A stretch of 63,261 bases of DNA, from assembly GCA_038254435.1 (NCBI GenBank), contig JBBSGD010000008.1:1-63261 (forward strand), read 5' to 3'. Made by a program: the position numbers and the translations under genes. Source of the DNA: JBBSGD01 sp038254435 (GTDB lineage Bacteria; Actinomycetota; CADDZG01; WHSQ01). This document shows, piece by piece, positions 53,044 through 62,171 of the stretch (position 1 is the first letter of the stretch; every line of letters starts with the position of its first letter). The notes below the pieces were generated by a model that did no database searches, was not told the origin of the DNA, and worked only from the letters and a program-made list of their open reading frames with translations.

Positions 53044-53928
53044 TTAGCGCCTCGGTGGGTCGTGGTCCTCGGCGAGGGTGATGAAGGGCTTGAGGAACGT
53101 GAGCCGCTCGAACACATCCCGGTAGCGGGGGCTTTGGAAGTTGATCTCGCGGTAGGCGAAGTCGTTTCCCGGCCTCGGACTCAGAAAGCCATCCCGAGTC
53201 GCTAAGACGACAACGTCGGGGACAGCTTCGACAAAGACGGGCGTGAACGCCCAGTTGTCGGGCGGGCTGGTCGGCACAGTGCCCGTGCCGCCGGGGTTGA
53301 TGTTGGGCAGCGTCTCGATGCCGGCCCCGGAGGCAACCTCCCGGGCCAGCACACGGTGCTCGGCCTCGTTGGTCGCGATCTGCGCCATGATCTGCGCGGC
53401 GCGCGGCCTGCCCTGGTGGGCGAGCTCACGCACGGCGGCCAGGAAGGCGGTGTCGAACACGCCCTCTAGGTGCTGCTGGGCAATGATCCACAGTCGCAGA
53501 TCACGAAAGGTCTTGGCGCCGGCCGGGAAGCTGAAGTGATTCGGCCTTTGCACCTTTACGCCTGTTAGGCGGGCGAAGAACTTCTGGTGGATCTGCTCCT
53601 GGATGGCGGCCGCTTTGAAGTAGTCGAGATCGTCGTCCTCGAGGCCAAGGCCGTTTGCGACGCCGTGGCTGTAGAGCGTCACAGCCAGTTGCTCGGCGGT
53701 CTGGGCGATCTTGAAGATCCTGGCCGCGGGCGTCACGTCATCAGGCTGGCGGAATATCCTGCGCCGAGCGCGAGGCGCTGCCTCTGCTGCTAGCGCGTCA
53801 AACAGGCTTCCACCTGCGACCGCTCCGACTGCGCCGAGCGCGCCCGCCCGGAGCAAGGAGCGGCGCGACATCGCCCGAAGCAGGTTCGTCGTGTGGGCCC
53901 CACCAGCAGTATCTAGGTCCAGCGTCAT
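53044..53928 (-). CDS. Tat-exported ferritin-like domain protein
   Basis: This 294-residue protein has a twin-arginine signal (MSRRSLLRAGALGAVG, residues about 20-35). A ferritin-like four-helix domain follows: KIAQTAEQLAVTLYSHG with a Glu, IQEQIHQKFFARLTG, QQHLEGVFDTAFLAAV, ATNEAEHRVLAREV. The E and ExxH residues fit a di-metal site. Family members in actinobacteria are of unknown function, possibly metal storage or detoxification. AAGGAGA lies before the ATG. Confidence 0.88.
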   Translation of the reverse strand: MTLDLDTAGGAHTTNLLRAMSRRSLLRAGALGAVGAVAGGSLFDALAAEAAPRARRRIFRQPDDVTPAARIFKIAQTAEQLAVTLYSHGVANGLGLEDDDLDYFKAAAIQEQIHQKFFARLTGVKVQRPNHFSFPAGAKTFRDLRLWIIAQQHLEGVFDTAFLAAVRELAHQGRPRAAQIMAQIATNEAEHRVLAREVASGAGIETLPNINPGGTGTVPTSPPDNWAFTPVFVEAVPDVVVLATRDGFLSPRPGNDFAYREINFQSPRYRDVFERLTFLKPFITLAEDHDPPRR

Positions 53929-53976
53929 GGCAGTCTCCTTGTCGTTCTATCTGGGTGGCGGTGGTTGCCGGAGGAC

Positions 53977-54063
53977 TTACGCTCGGCCGACACCGGCGTC
54001 GAGTGCCGACATCAGCAACGGGCACAAGAATGGTCGGGATAAGCCGCATCGAGTCGGCGACAT
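53977..54063 (-). CDS. 28-residue small ORF before the ferritin-like gene
   Basis: ATG 54063 follows a strong AAAGGAGG site at 6 bases. It encodes MSPTRCGLSRPFLCPLLM and 10 further residues, ending 48 bases before the ferritin-like start. It could be a leader peptide controlling that gene, or chance. No conserved stop-attenuator is visible. Confidence 0.3.
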   Translation of the reverse strand: MSPTRCGLSRPFLCPLLMSALDAGVGRA

Positions 54064-54231
54064 GGGAACCTCCTTTCCTTGCTGCTCCCGGCTCGGGTTT
54101 GTAGTTCTGGTGGCTATACGTATCAACCGGCGGCCGGGATTGCGAGATGGACCGCGCGGCTGGTTAACGTTCGGACTCACGGACGGGGCGGTCAATGAGC
54201 CAAGCTCGACAGCCAGGTTGATGGACCGGGC

Positions 54232-54357
54232 TCAACCCGTGAGCCCGACGGGCGCCGGCCTTGCGGCGCGCCGAACGACGAGGTCCCGCAGCCGCCCCGG
54301 GTGGTCGGTAACAATCGCGTCGACGCCACCGGGATGGGTTTGCACTTGGATCCGCGA
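54232..54357 (-). pseudogene. Glycerophosphodiester phosphodiesterase, C-terminal tail
   Basis: The minus-strand frame ends VQTHPGGVDAIVTDHPGRL, with a short tail to TGA at 54232. GVDAIVTDHP is the last conserved motif of GDPD-family TIM barrels. The rest of the gene is replaced by the APC permease start. It is a gene tail only. Confidence 0.6.
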
Positions 54358-54375
54358 GAGTGATTGGAGAAGGAC

Positions 54376-56022
54376 ATGGCGACTTCTACAATGGCCCCCG
54401 AGACAGCCCGCCCCGGGCTCCGGAGAGAGATCGGGTTCATCGGCCTGCTGTGGGCCTCCGGGGGGTCGATCATCGGTTCTGGCTGGCTGTTCGGCGCCCA
54501 GCTGGCACTCGTGGCCGCGGGACCCGCGGCGATCATCTCGTGGGTAATCGGTGCCGCTGCGATCATCATCCTCGCCCTCGTTCACGCCGAGCTGGGCGGC
54601 ATGTACCCGGTCTCCGGAGGCACCGCACGCTTCCCGCACTATGCCTTCGGCGGGGCGGCCGGTGCTTCGTTCGGCTGGTTCTCGTGGCTCCAGGCGGCGA
54701 CGGTCGCCCCCATAGAGGTGCTGGCGATGATCACTTACGGGCAGCACTACTCATTCTCCAGCGGCTGGATGCACATCGAGAGCGGTGAGACGATCCTGAC
54801 GGCGCCTGGGATCGTTGCGGCGATTGTCCTGATGGCGATCCTCACCGCGATCAACTTCCTAGGCGTGCGCCTGCTGGCTCGAACCAACAGCACAGCGACG
54901 TGGTGGAAGATCGGCGTTCCGCTGTTAACGATCTTTGTCCTCGCGCTCGTCAGCTTCCACGGCAGCAACTTCACTGCCGCCGACGGGTTCAGCCCTTACG
55001 GCGCCAAGGGGATCCTCGGAGCTGTCTCCACGAGCGGGATCATCTTTGCATTGCTCGGGTTCGAGCAGGCCGACCAGCTTGCCGGCGAGAGCGCCAACCC
55101 GAAGCGTGACATCCCTCGAGCAGTGATCGGTGCGATCCTTCTCGGTTCCGTCATATACATCCTGCTGCAGTTGGCGTTCCTCGGAGCGCTGCCTGCGAAC
55201 CTCATTCACGGAACCTGGGCCACGGCCGCGTACACGAAGCTCACCGGGCCGTTCGCCCAACTTGCTAGCCTCGCGAGCGTGGGCTGGCTGGCAACCATCA
55301 TCTACTTCGATGCGATCATCTCGCCTGGTGGCACGGGCTTGATCTACACAACGTCGTCTTCGCGGGTCTCCTATGGCCTCAGTCGCAACGGCTACTTCCC
55401 GGCGGCTTACGAGAAGACCAACTCCCGAGGCGTACCCTATGTCGGTCTCATTACTGCGTTCGTGGTCGGGTGCATCTGCTTCCTTCCCTTCCCGAGCTGG
55501 GCTTCGCTCGTTGGATTGATCACCAGCGCGAGCGTTCTGATGTACGCGGGCGCCCCCCTGGCCTTTGGGGTCTTCCGCAACCGCTTGCCCGACGAGGACC
55601 GCCCTTACAGGGCTCCCGCGGGCAGTGTGCTGTCGCCGCTAGCGTTCGTAGTGGCCAACTTCCTGATCTTATGGGCGGGGTGGGTGACCGACTGGAAGCT
55701 TGGGCTGGCGATCCTTCTCGGCTACGTCATCCTCGCTGCGAACCAAGTGTTCAACCTGAACCCGCGCAGCCCGCAGCTAGATTTCAAGGCTGCCCAGTGG
55801 CTGCCCGTATACCTGATCGGGATGGGGCTCATCGTGTACCTGAGCGACTTCGGCCCACTGACCAACCCCTGGTTCCCTCTGTGGTGGGACATGGCAGTCG
55901 TCGCCGCCTTTAGCCTGATCATCTACTACTGGGCCATGGCCGTAGCTCTGCCGGCGGAGCGTATCCGGAGCATGATCGACGAGGTAGTCGTACCCGAAGA
56001 GGCCGTCGGAACCGAAACCTAA
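54376..56022 (+). CDS. APC-family amino acid permease
   Basis: This 548-residue transporter has 12 or more hydrophobic segments. GFIGLLWASGGSIIGSGWLF is the APC-fold helix 1 unwound Gly region, and the core helices follow (ISWVIGAAAIIILALVHAEL, LLGFEQADQLAGESANPKRD). Substrate probably an amino acid or amine, unknown. ATG 54376 with GGAGAAGG upstream. It stands between tails of two lost genes. Confidence 0.92.
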   Translation: MATSTMAPETARPGLRREIGFIGLLWASGGSIIGSGWLFGAQLALVAAGPAAIISWVIGAAAIIILALVHAELGGMYPVSGGTARFPHYAFGGAAGASFGWFSWLQAATVAPIEVLAMITYGQHYSFSSGWMHIESGETILTAPGIVAAIVLMAILTAINFLGVRLLARTNSTATWWKIGVPLLTIFVLALVSFHGSNFTAADGFSPYGAKGILGAVSTSGIIFALLGFEQADQLAGESANPKRDIPRAVIGAILLGSVIYILLQLAFLGALPANLIHGTWATAAYTKLTGPFAQLASLASVGWLATIIYFDAIISPGGTGLIYTTSSSRVSYGLSRNGYFPAAYEKTNSRGVPYVGLITAFVVGCICFLPFPSWASLVGLITSASVLMYAGAPLAFGVFRNRLPDEDRPYRAPAGSVLSPLAFVVANFLILWAGWVTDWKLGLAILLGYVILAANQVFNLNPRSPQLDFKAAQWLPVYLIGMGLIVYLSDFGPLTNPWFPLWWDMAVVAAFSLIIYYWAMAVALPAERIRSMIDEVVVPEEAVGTET

Positions 56023-56152
56023 CCCAGCGTTTTTGAATGGCCGAGGCGCGCTTGTGTCATCGCATCCCGACCAAGACCTAGAAACCTTGTTATAGGAGAG
56101 CGAAGCTTTCCAGCCCAAAATGAAAGGCTCAAGCGCCCGCGTATCCACAAGC

Positions 56153-56283
56153 CACTACAAGGCGTCGAGAAAGGCCGCGAGCGTGGCACCGGCCTCGAAG
56201 ACCGGTGGTCCGTGACCGAACCCTGCTACCGGCGGGTCCAGGTCGGCGAGGCGCCGCATTGACTCGCGGTTGCGCTCTGAAGG
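56153..56283 (-). pseudogene. Metallo-beta-lactamase-fold hydrolase, C-terminal tail
   Basis: The minus-strand frame reads SMRRLADLDPPVAGFGHGPP and closes with AAFLDAL before TAG. AGFGHGPP is the typical final metal-site motif (the last His) of MBL-fold hydrolases. The rest of the gene is missing. Confidence 0.6.
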
Positions 56284-56732
56284 ACTGTGACCCCCGGCCG
56301 AGTGCCATGTGTCTTGAGGTGCGACTCGAGCTGCTGCCTTCGGAGCTTGAGTATCCGGTGGTGGAAGCAGCGCGTCATGAGGTGGACAGCCGGACTGTCA
56401 GACCTCCAGAGCTCGAGCGGCCTGCTGAGGTGGTGTCTCGAGCGTTGGTAGTGGCGGCGATTCCTATGACAACGCGCTAACGGCTTGAGTCACGTCAAGG
56501 GCGCTCAATTGTGCGTGGATGGGTGCCCGGTAGTGGCGATGAAGCGGAAGGCGACGTCGCTTGCTGTCGAAGCGCGCGACGCGAGCACGAGCCTTTAAGG
56601 AAGTTTCGCGCCAAGCTCCGTTCACCTCGAATTCATCGATGCGTTGCGGCGATGTCAGGTCGCGTTGCTAGCGTACGAGCCAAGACCCCGGGAGCGTTAC
56701 CGACCACGATCAGAGTTGAGGAGTCGACAAAA
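56284..56732. other. Region upstream of pstS with IS remnant
   Basis: Near 56430-56480 a plus-strand frame reads SVGSGGDSYDNALT, the catalytic-Glu region of an IS3 OrfB, with no more of the gene around it. A candidate PHO box lies at 56620-56641. No other gene seen. Confidence 0.45.
56620..56641 (+). promoter_or_regulatory. Candidate PHO box
   Basis: Two 11-base units, GTTCACCTCGA and ATTCATCGATG, lie head to tail with TTCA at the same position. This is the arrangement of PhoP boxes in actinobacteria. The site is about 92 bases before the pstS start, as expected for control by phosphate limitation. Confidence 0.5.
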
Positions 56733-57788
56733 GTGATTTCACGCAAACCGGTACTTGTGACTGTGATATGCGGTCTGCTAGCGCTCGGACTTGCCGCGTG
56801 CAGTTCGGGCAACGCCTCTTCCGCCAGCGGGGGTGACTCCAGCTCCGCGTCCGGTCCGCTGGTCGGGGCCGGCAGTACGTTTGTCGCACCGCTGATGTCG
56901 AAGTGGCAGACTGATTACGCGACGAGAACTGGCGATACCGTCACCTACGGGGCGATCGGCTCGGGGGGTGGGATCGAGCAGATCACCAGCCGCACGGTCG
57001 ACTTCGGCGCTTCCGATGCTCCCCTCACCCCCGACCAGCTCGAGGCGGCCAAGGGCGTCGTCCAGATTCCCTGGTCGCTGGGCGCCGTTGTGCCTGCCTA
57101 CAACCTGAAGGGTGCCGCGAGTAACATCAAGCTCACGGGACCGGTTCTCGCCGATATGTTCCTGGGCAAGATCAAGTCCTGGAACGACGCGGCGATCACC
57201 AAGCTCAACCCTGGTGTCACACTGCCATCCACCAAGGTGACGCCGGTGTATCGAACCGACGGTTCTGGTGACACCTATGCTTTCACGGACTATCTATCCA
57301 AGGTCAGTCCGGCATGGAAGTCGCAAGTCGGGGTGAGCACCCAGGTGAAGTTCCCGACCGGCGTGGGAGGCGACGGCAGCTCGGGGGTCGCCGGTTCTGT
57401 GTCCTCGACCGATGGGGCAGTCGGCTACCTGACGATCGCTTACGTGGAAGCGAGTCATTTTGACTACGCGCTCTTGCGCAACGCGGCCGGCAACTACCCG
57501 CAAGCCAGCGTAGCCAACATCGACGCGGCCGCGGCGACCGCAAAGTCGGTGCCGCCGGGCGGAGTGTCGATCACCGATCCGCCGGCCTCGGCAGCCAACG
57601 CATGGCCAGACTCTACGTTTACATACGTAATCGTTCCCACCACGAGCGCCAAGGCCACTGCGCTCAAGAATTTCATCACCTACGCGGTGGGGCCGGGACA
57701 GTCATTCGCCACCGATCTCGGCTACGGCACGCTTCCGAAGCAGGTCGTCACAGACGGTAAGGCGGCACTCGACAAGGTTGGGAGCTAG
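56733..57788 (+). CDS. pstS: Phosphate-binding lipoprotein PstS
   Basis: This 351-residue lipoprotein has the lipobox LGLAACSS (Cys near 22). GAGSTFVAPLMSKWQTDY, GAIGSGGGIEQI, DFGASDAPL, IPWSLGAVVPAYN and YRTDGSGDTYAF give the phosphate-binding loops. GTG 56733 has GAGGAG at about 10 bases. It is the first gene of pstS-pstC-pstA-pstB-phoU. Confidence 0.95.
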   Translation: MISRKPVLVTVICGLLALGLAACSSGNASSASGGDSSSASGPLVGAGSTFVAPLMSKWQTDYATRTGDTVTYGAIGSGGGIEQITSRTVDFGASDAPLTPDQLEAAKGVVQIPWSLGAVVPAYNLKGAASNIKLTGPVLADMFLGKIKSWNDAAITKLNPGVTLPSTKVTPVYRTDGSGDTYAFTDYLSKVSPAWKSQVGVSTQVKFPTGVGGDGSSGVAGSVSSTDGAVGYLTIAYVEASHFDYALLRNAAGNYPQASVANIDAAAATAKSVPPGGVSITDPPASAANAWPDSTFTYVIVPTTSAKATALKNFITYAVGPGQSFATDLGYGTLPKQVVTDGKAALDKVGS

Positions 57789-57878
57789 TACGGAATCCCC
57801 CAATCTTGATGTCCGCGCGAGTCGGAGGCCGGAGCCGCCCGCGGGTGCGCGCATCGCCCGATCTGTCTTGAACGCCCC

Positions 57879-58865
57879 GTGAGCACCGAGAGCTCATCCG
57901 CACGTCTTAGTCCCATCCTGAGCGGGACGCATCGGGGGTTCATGGATCGCTTCGGGGATCGAGGGCTATATGCGCTCACCCTGGTGGCCGCGCTCGTTTC
58001 GGTCGCCATCGCCGGCGGTCTCGCAGCCACAGTCTTCAGCGAGGCGTGGAACGCGATCTCGACCTTCGGGCTGGGTTTCTTGACGAGCGGCAACTGGGAC
58101 CCCGTTCACGCGCAATTCGGCGCGTCCGCGCTCATCTACGGCACTGCTGTCAGCTCGTTCGGGGCGCTACTGATAGCGACTCCGCTATCGATCGTGATCG
58201 CCCTGTTCTTGACCGAACTATCCCCGCGCGGCGCACGCACACCGATCGGTACCCTCGTCGAGCTACTCGCGGGAATACCGAGTGTGATCCTTGGGCTGTG
58301 GGGAATCCTGATCTTGGGCCCACTGATGCAGCGGACCATCGAGCCGGCCCTTCATTCGGCTATCGGCTGGGTGCCGTTCGTGGGCAATTTATTCGGGACG
58401 GATTATTCCATCGTGGGCCTCTTGCCAGCGATCCTCATCCTCACCATCATGACCGTACCGATCGTCTCCAGCCTCACAAGAGAGATCTTCTCCACCGTGC
58501 CGGCGGCGGCGAAAGAGGGAGCGCTGGCACTCGGAGCGACGAGATGGGAGATGATCAAGACCACCGTCCTTCCCTACTCGCGGTCGGGGATCATCGGGGC
58601 CGTGATCCTGGGACTGGGCCGCGCGGTCGGCGAAGCGATCGCGGTGACGCAGGTGATTGGCGGAACGGAGGGGATCAAGGCCAACATCTTCCTCCCGGCC
58701 GATGCGCTCGCCAGCCGGATCGCAGGTCAGTACCAGGGAGCGACGAGCCAGCTCCAGATTTCTTCGATCGCCTATCTCGGGGTTATTCTGCTCGCCCTCT
58801 CAGTGGTCTTCAGCGGCGTCGCGCGCCTCCTTGTCCGAAACACGCAGAGGCGCTCCGGAGGTTGA
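57879..58865 (+). CDS. pstC: Phosphate ABC transporter permease PstC
   Basis: This 328-residue permease has six or more helices. ELLAGIPSVILGLWGI is the PstC signature, and the EAA loop (AAAKEGALALGATRWEMIK) contacts the ATPase. GTG start. It follows pstS by 90 bases, and its stop overlaps the pstA start. Confidence 0.95.
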   Translation: MSTESSSARLSPILSGTHRGFMDRFGDRGLYALTLVAALVSVAIAGGLAATVFSEAWNAISTFGLGFLTSGNWDPVHAQFGASALIYGTAVSSFGALLIATPLSIVIALFLTELSPRGARTPIGTLVELLAGIPSVILGLWGILILGPLMQRTIEPALHSAIGWVPFVGNLFGTDYSIVGLLPAILILTIMTVPIVSSLTREIFSTVPAAAKEGALALGATRWEMIKTTVLPYSRSGIIGAVILGLGRAVGEAIAVTQVIGGTEGIKANIFLPADALASRIAGQYQGATSQLQISSIAYLGVILLALSVVFSGVARLLVRNTQRRSGG

Positions 58866-59770
58866 TGATCATGTCCGACAGTAGCTTTCCTCGTCGCCAT
58901 CCGCTCCTCGCTCAAACCGAGCATCTGCGCCGGCGTCGCTTCGTGAATCGGGTCATGGAGCTTAGCGCTTGGACCGGGGCCGTGATCGCGGTGGGCGTGC
59001 TCGCCGTTGTGATCACGAGTGTTGCTACCGAGGGGATCAGCTCGTTGAGCATCAGCTTCTTGACGACTCCTACCAACCCGTTCGGACAAGCGGGTGGCAT
59101 CTCGAACGCGATCGTGGGGACCGGAATCTTGGTTGCCCTTGCAACATTGATGGCTGTGCCGATCGGGATCCTTGTGGCCATCTACTCGAGCGAGTTCGCG
59201 GGACCGCGTTCCGGGTTCGTGATCAGCTACGTTCTTGATGTCCTCAACGGTGTCCCGACAATCATCACCGGCATCTTCGTATTTGGGCTTCTGGTGGTCG
59301 GTCACCAACAGAGTGGCTGGGCCGGTGCGGTGGCACTAGCGATCGTGATGGTGCCGCTGGTTTCTCGCTCTTGTCACGAGGTTCTCACCCTGGTACCGGA
59401 CGCCGTCAAAGAAGCGGGACTGGCCCTCGGGGCGAGCCGCTGGAGGACGATGCTCACCGTGATCATCCCAACGGCCTTGGGGGGCTTGATTACGAGCGCT
59501 CTACTAGCGGTTGCTCGCGCCGCCGGTGAGACAGCTCCTCTCCTGTTCACATCCTCCATCTTCCCCAACCTGGTACAGACCGATCCATCGCAAGTGCTGC
59601 CGAACATTCCGGTGACCATCTTTCAATTCTCCGAGTCACCGGAGCCGGCCAAGCACGCGCAGGCGTGGGCGGCAGCCCTTGTCTTGATTGTGTTCGTCTT
59701 CGTGGTGAATATCGTTGCTCGCTTGTTCTCAGCCCAGGCTCGGCGACGCATCGCCGCCGGCAGGCAATGA
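58865..59770 (+). CDS. pstA: Phosphate ABC transporter permease PstA
   Basis: This 301-residue permease has VLDVLNGVPTIITGIFVFG and the EAA loop VKEAGLALGASRWRTML. It starts with ATG at 58865, sharing one base with the pstC stop (an ATG at 58871 is possible), and overlaps pstB by 4 bases. A longer upstream frame is only the wrong-frame image of pstC. Confidence 0.95.
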   Translation: MIMSDSSFPRRHPLLAQTEHLRRRRFVNRVMELSAWTGAVIAVGVLAVVITSVATEGISSLSISFLTTPTNPFGQAGGISNAIVGTGILVALATLMAVPIGILVAIYSSEFAGPRSGFVISYVLDVLNGVPTIITGIFVFGLLVVGHQQSGWAGAVALAIVMVPLVSRSCHEVLTLVPDAVKEAGLALGASRWRTMLTVIIPTALGGLITSALLAVARAAGETAPLLFTSSIFPNLVQTDPSQVLPNIPVTIFQFSESPEPAKHAQAWAAALVLIVFVFVVNIVARLFSAQARRRIAAGRQ

Positions 59771-60684
59771 CGGCAAGCAGGGAGGGCCCGATCGTGAACC
59801 TGGATCAAGGAGATCTGAACGTGGCCCACAGTGGAGAAACGACCGAGCGCCGGTGTCCCGAGCGGATGGAACCTAGTCGCCATGTGACGATCGCCTCTGG
59901 GGATGCGCAGCCTTCGGACGCGACTGACTCTACGCGCCGGGTGCGGCTCGAGGGTCTGAACGCCTTCTACCGCAACCACCACGCCGTCCGGGATATCAAC
60001 TTGAGCTTCGAGCCAGGTCGCGTGATGGGAATCATCGGGCCCTCGGGTTGCGGTAAGTCGACCATGGTTCGGTGTATCAACCGCATGCACGAAGAGATCC
60101 CCGGCGCTCGTTCAGAGGGCAGGGTCTTGCTCGACGACATCGATCTTCAGTCCTCGGAGGTTGATGCCGTCTCCGTTCGGCGGCTCGTGGGTATGGTCTT
60201 CCAAAAGCCGAATCCCTTCCCCACCATGTCGATCTTCGACAATGTCGCGGCCGGTCTGAGGTTCACGGGCACGCCTCGTAGGGAGCGGGCCGAGCGGGTC
60301 GAGAGAGCCTTCGAGAGCGCCGGACTCTGGGAAGAGGTCAAAGAGAGGCTCACGAACCCCGGCGTGAGCCTCTCGGGCGGTCAGCAGCAACGTTTGTGTA
60401 TCGCTCGCGCCCTGGCCGTCGAGCCTGATGTCCTTCTCATGGATGAGCCCTGCTCTGCACTCGATCCCGTGGCAACGCTGAAGATCGAAGAGCTCATTGG
60501 TCAGTTGAAGAAGAAGGTGACGATCGCGCTTGTCACCCACAACATGCAACAGGCGGCACGTGTCGCCGACACGACCGCATTCATGCTCGGCGGCGAACTG
60601 ATCGAGGTGGACTCGACCGAGAAGATGTTCACCAACCCCAGAGATGAGCGGACCGAGCAGTACGTTACGGGCAGATACGGCTGA
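59767..60684 (+). CDS. pstB: Phosphate ABC transporter ATPase PstB
   Basis: This 305-residue ATPase has Walker A GPSGCGKST (91-99), the Q loop MVFQKPNPFPTMSI, signature VSLSGGQQQRLCIARAL, Walker B VLLMDEPCSALDP and the switch VTHNMQQA. It is longer than usual because of an N-terminal extension of about 55 residues; an internal ATG at residue 34 is an alternative start. The tail TNPRDERTEQYVTGRYG is typical of PstB. Confidence 0.95.
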   Translation: MTASREGPIVNLDQGDLNVAHSGETTERRCPERMEPSRHVTIASGDAQPSDATDSTRRVRLEGLNAFYRNHHAVRDINLSFEPGRVMGIIGPSGCGKSTMVRCINRMHEEIPGARSEGRVLLDDIDLQSSEVDAVSVRRLVGMVFQKPNPFPTMSIFDNVAAGLRFTGTPRRERAERVERAFESAGLWEEVKERLTNPGVSLSGGQQQRLCIARALAVEPDVLLMDEPCSALDPVATLKIEELIGQLKKKVTIALVTHNMQQAARVADTTAFMLGGELIEVDSTEKMFTNPRDERTEQYVTGRYG

Positions 60685-60689
60685 GGCCG

Positions 60690-60758
60690 GTGGACTACGG
60701 CAACGCCGAAGAGTTGGTTACCAAGCCCAGCGAGGAGCGTACCGATCGCTCCGGATAG
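60690..60758 (+). pseudogene. Remnant of a second pstB C-terminus
   Basis: A 22-codon frame VDYGNAEELVTKPSEERTDR plus SG and TAG lies just after pstB. It repeats the family's closing motif (tail of PstB: VDSTEKMFTNPRDERTEQY) and has no upstream part. It looks like the relic of a tandem pstB copy lost by recombination. Confidence 0.6.
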
Positions 60759-60782
60759 CTGGCTCGCGGAGAAGGGAGCCTG

Positions 60783-61466
60783 ATGCCCCGCATCGATTTC
60801 GCAGCGGAGCTGCAGAGTGCCGAGCAGGGGCTCATTTCGGAGGGCTCGCTCGTGCGCCGGCAGCTGGCCCGAGTCACCGAGGCACTGGCTCGCCGCAAGG
60901 TCGAGCTGGCCGAGACCGTGATCGCCCAAGATGATCCCGTGGATGGGATCTATCTGGCCACCGACACGCGCGTCCTCAATCTGATCGCGTTGCAGACGCC
61001 GGTAGCTGGAGACCTGAGGCTGATCAGCGCGATCCTGCACTCCAACCTCCATCTGGAGCGGATGGGCGATCTGTGCGTGAACATCGCGAAGTTCGTGCTA
61101 AACCGCCATCCCTATCCCACCGAGACCGCGATGCTCAGAACCTTGACGGAGATGGGCGAGCGGGCCGATGAGATGATCGACATGGGGTTGCGGGCATTCA
61201 CCGATCGCGACGGCGATCTCGCCGAGGAACTGCCGTTCAAAGACGACGCACTCGACACCCTGAACCGGACCATGCTTGACCATCTGCGGGAGTACATGGG
61301 CGATCCGGAGAGCTTCGAGTGGGCAACCCACTTGTTGCTCGTCGCCCGCTACCTCGAGCGTATCGGTGACCACGCCGTGGACATTGGCGAACAGGTCTCC
61401 TACCTGGTCACCGGCGTCTTCAGGGAGTTCACAGACGCCTCTCATCCCGACGACCTTCGCAGTTGA
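60783..61466 (+). CDS. phoU: Phosphate signalling protein PhoU
   Basis: This 227-residue protein has two PhoU repeats. ATDTRVLNLIALQTPVAGDL and HLERMGDLCVNIAKF in the first, and LDTLNRTMLDHL with YLERIGDHAVDIGEQV in the second, each carry the metal-cluster motif (E-R-x-G-D). Family knowledge: it joins PstSCAB to the PhoR/PhoP system. GAGAAGGGAG precedes the ATG. It ends the operon. Confidence 0.95.
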   Translation: MPRIDFAAELQSAEQGLISEGSLVRRQLARVTEALARRKVELAETVIAQDDPVDGIYLATDTRVLNLIALQTPVAGDLRLISAILHSNLHLERMGDLCVNIAKFVLNRHPYPTETAMLRTLTEMGERADEMIDMGLRAFTDRDGDLAEELPFKDDALDTLNRTMLDHLREYMGDPESFEWATHLLLVARYLERIGDHAVDIGEQVSYLVTGVFREFTDASHPDDLRS

Positions 61467-61682
61467 GCCGCTCACGCGGTGCCGGAGACCTCGATCCCGA
61501 ACTCGGTCGCACAGGGCGGTCGAGGACCGCCGATGTAGTTATCCTCGAAGATTGCGAGCGACACTCGCGTCTGTAAGCGGGTTGAACAATCAGGTGGCCT
61601 GAGTCGCCGAAGGAAAAAATGGACTCCACATTAGTCGAACGAGGCCATCAGCTCATTGGCTCTCGCTATTTCATACGGAGCC

Positions 61683-62076
61683 ATGGAACTGGGCTACGTC
61701 CGCCTGCCGCTTCCGGCAACTAAGCGTCAAGTCCCTACAACCTGGCGGTACCGCTTACCCGGCGGCGTCACCGTTAGCCCTGTACGGACTCCTCCTGGGC
61801 CCGGGCATTGGCACACGCATAGCGAGTTGCGGCCAGGTGGTCCTTACGATCGCCGCCGCTTCCACTGGGGATCCGTATCTCGGCGCCTTTCTTCTGGGTA
61901 CCTACGGCGCGGCACGGTGTTCAACAACCGCCTGGATCGGAGCAAGGGCGAACTCAGACGGCTCGATGTACTGGGGTTATCAGCATGTCCAACTATGGAA
62001 ACTCCTCGGACCGGTCGCTATCTTCCTCTGGGTTGGGGCGATTCTTGGAACAATCATCTCTCGCGTAAGTAGTTGA
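61683..62076 (+). pseudogene. Membrane protein fragment with frameshift
   Basis: The frame starts MELGYVRLPLPATKRQVPTTW and shifts near 61772 into ALYGLLLGPGIGTRIAS, then TGDPYLGAFLLGTYGAA and a final helix (LLGPVAIFLWVGAILGTII). LPLPATKRQV plus Gly-rich helices occur in membrane proteins found with methylamine-dehydrogenase-like clusters. The N-terminal helices are missing or in the lost part. No clear start. Confidence 0.5.
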
Positions 62077-62171
62077 GATAGCACCGGGCGGGAAGGGAGG
62101 TAGCCAAGCGGCCAAGGCTTGAGTCCTCGCGGTGGACGGAAGGCGGTGCTTCATTGAAAGGTGGGTCCTTG

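Noticed and set aside
58046..59770. Long 574-codon reading frame covering pstC in another frame and pstA
   Set aside because: The first half is an antiphase image of pstC; only the part from 58865 is homologous to PstA.
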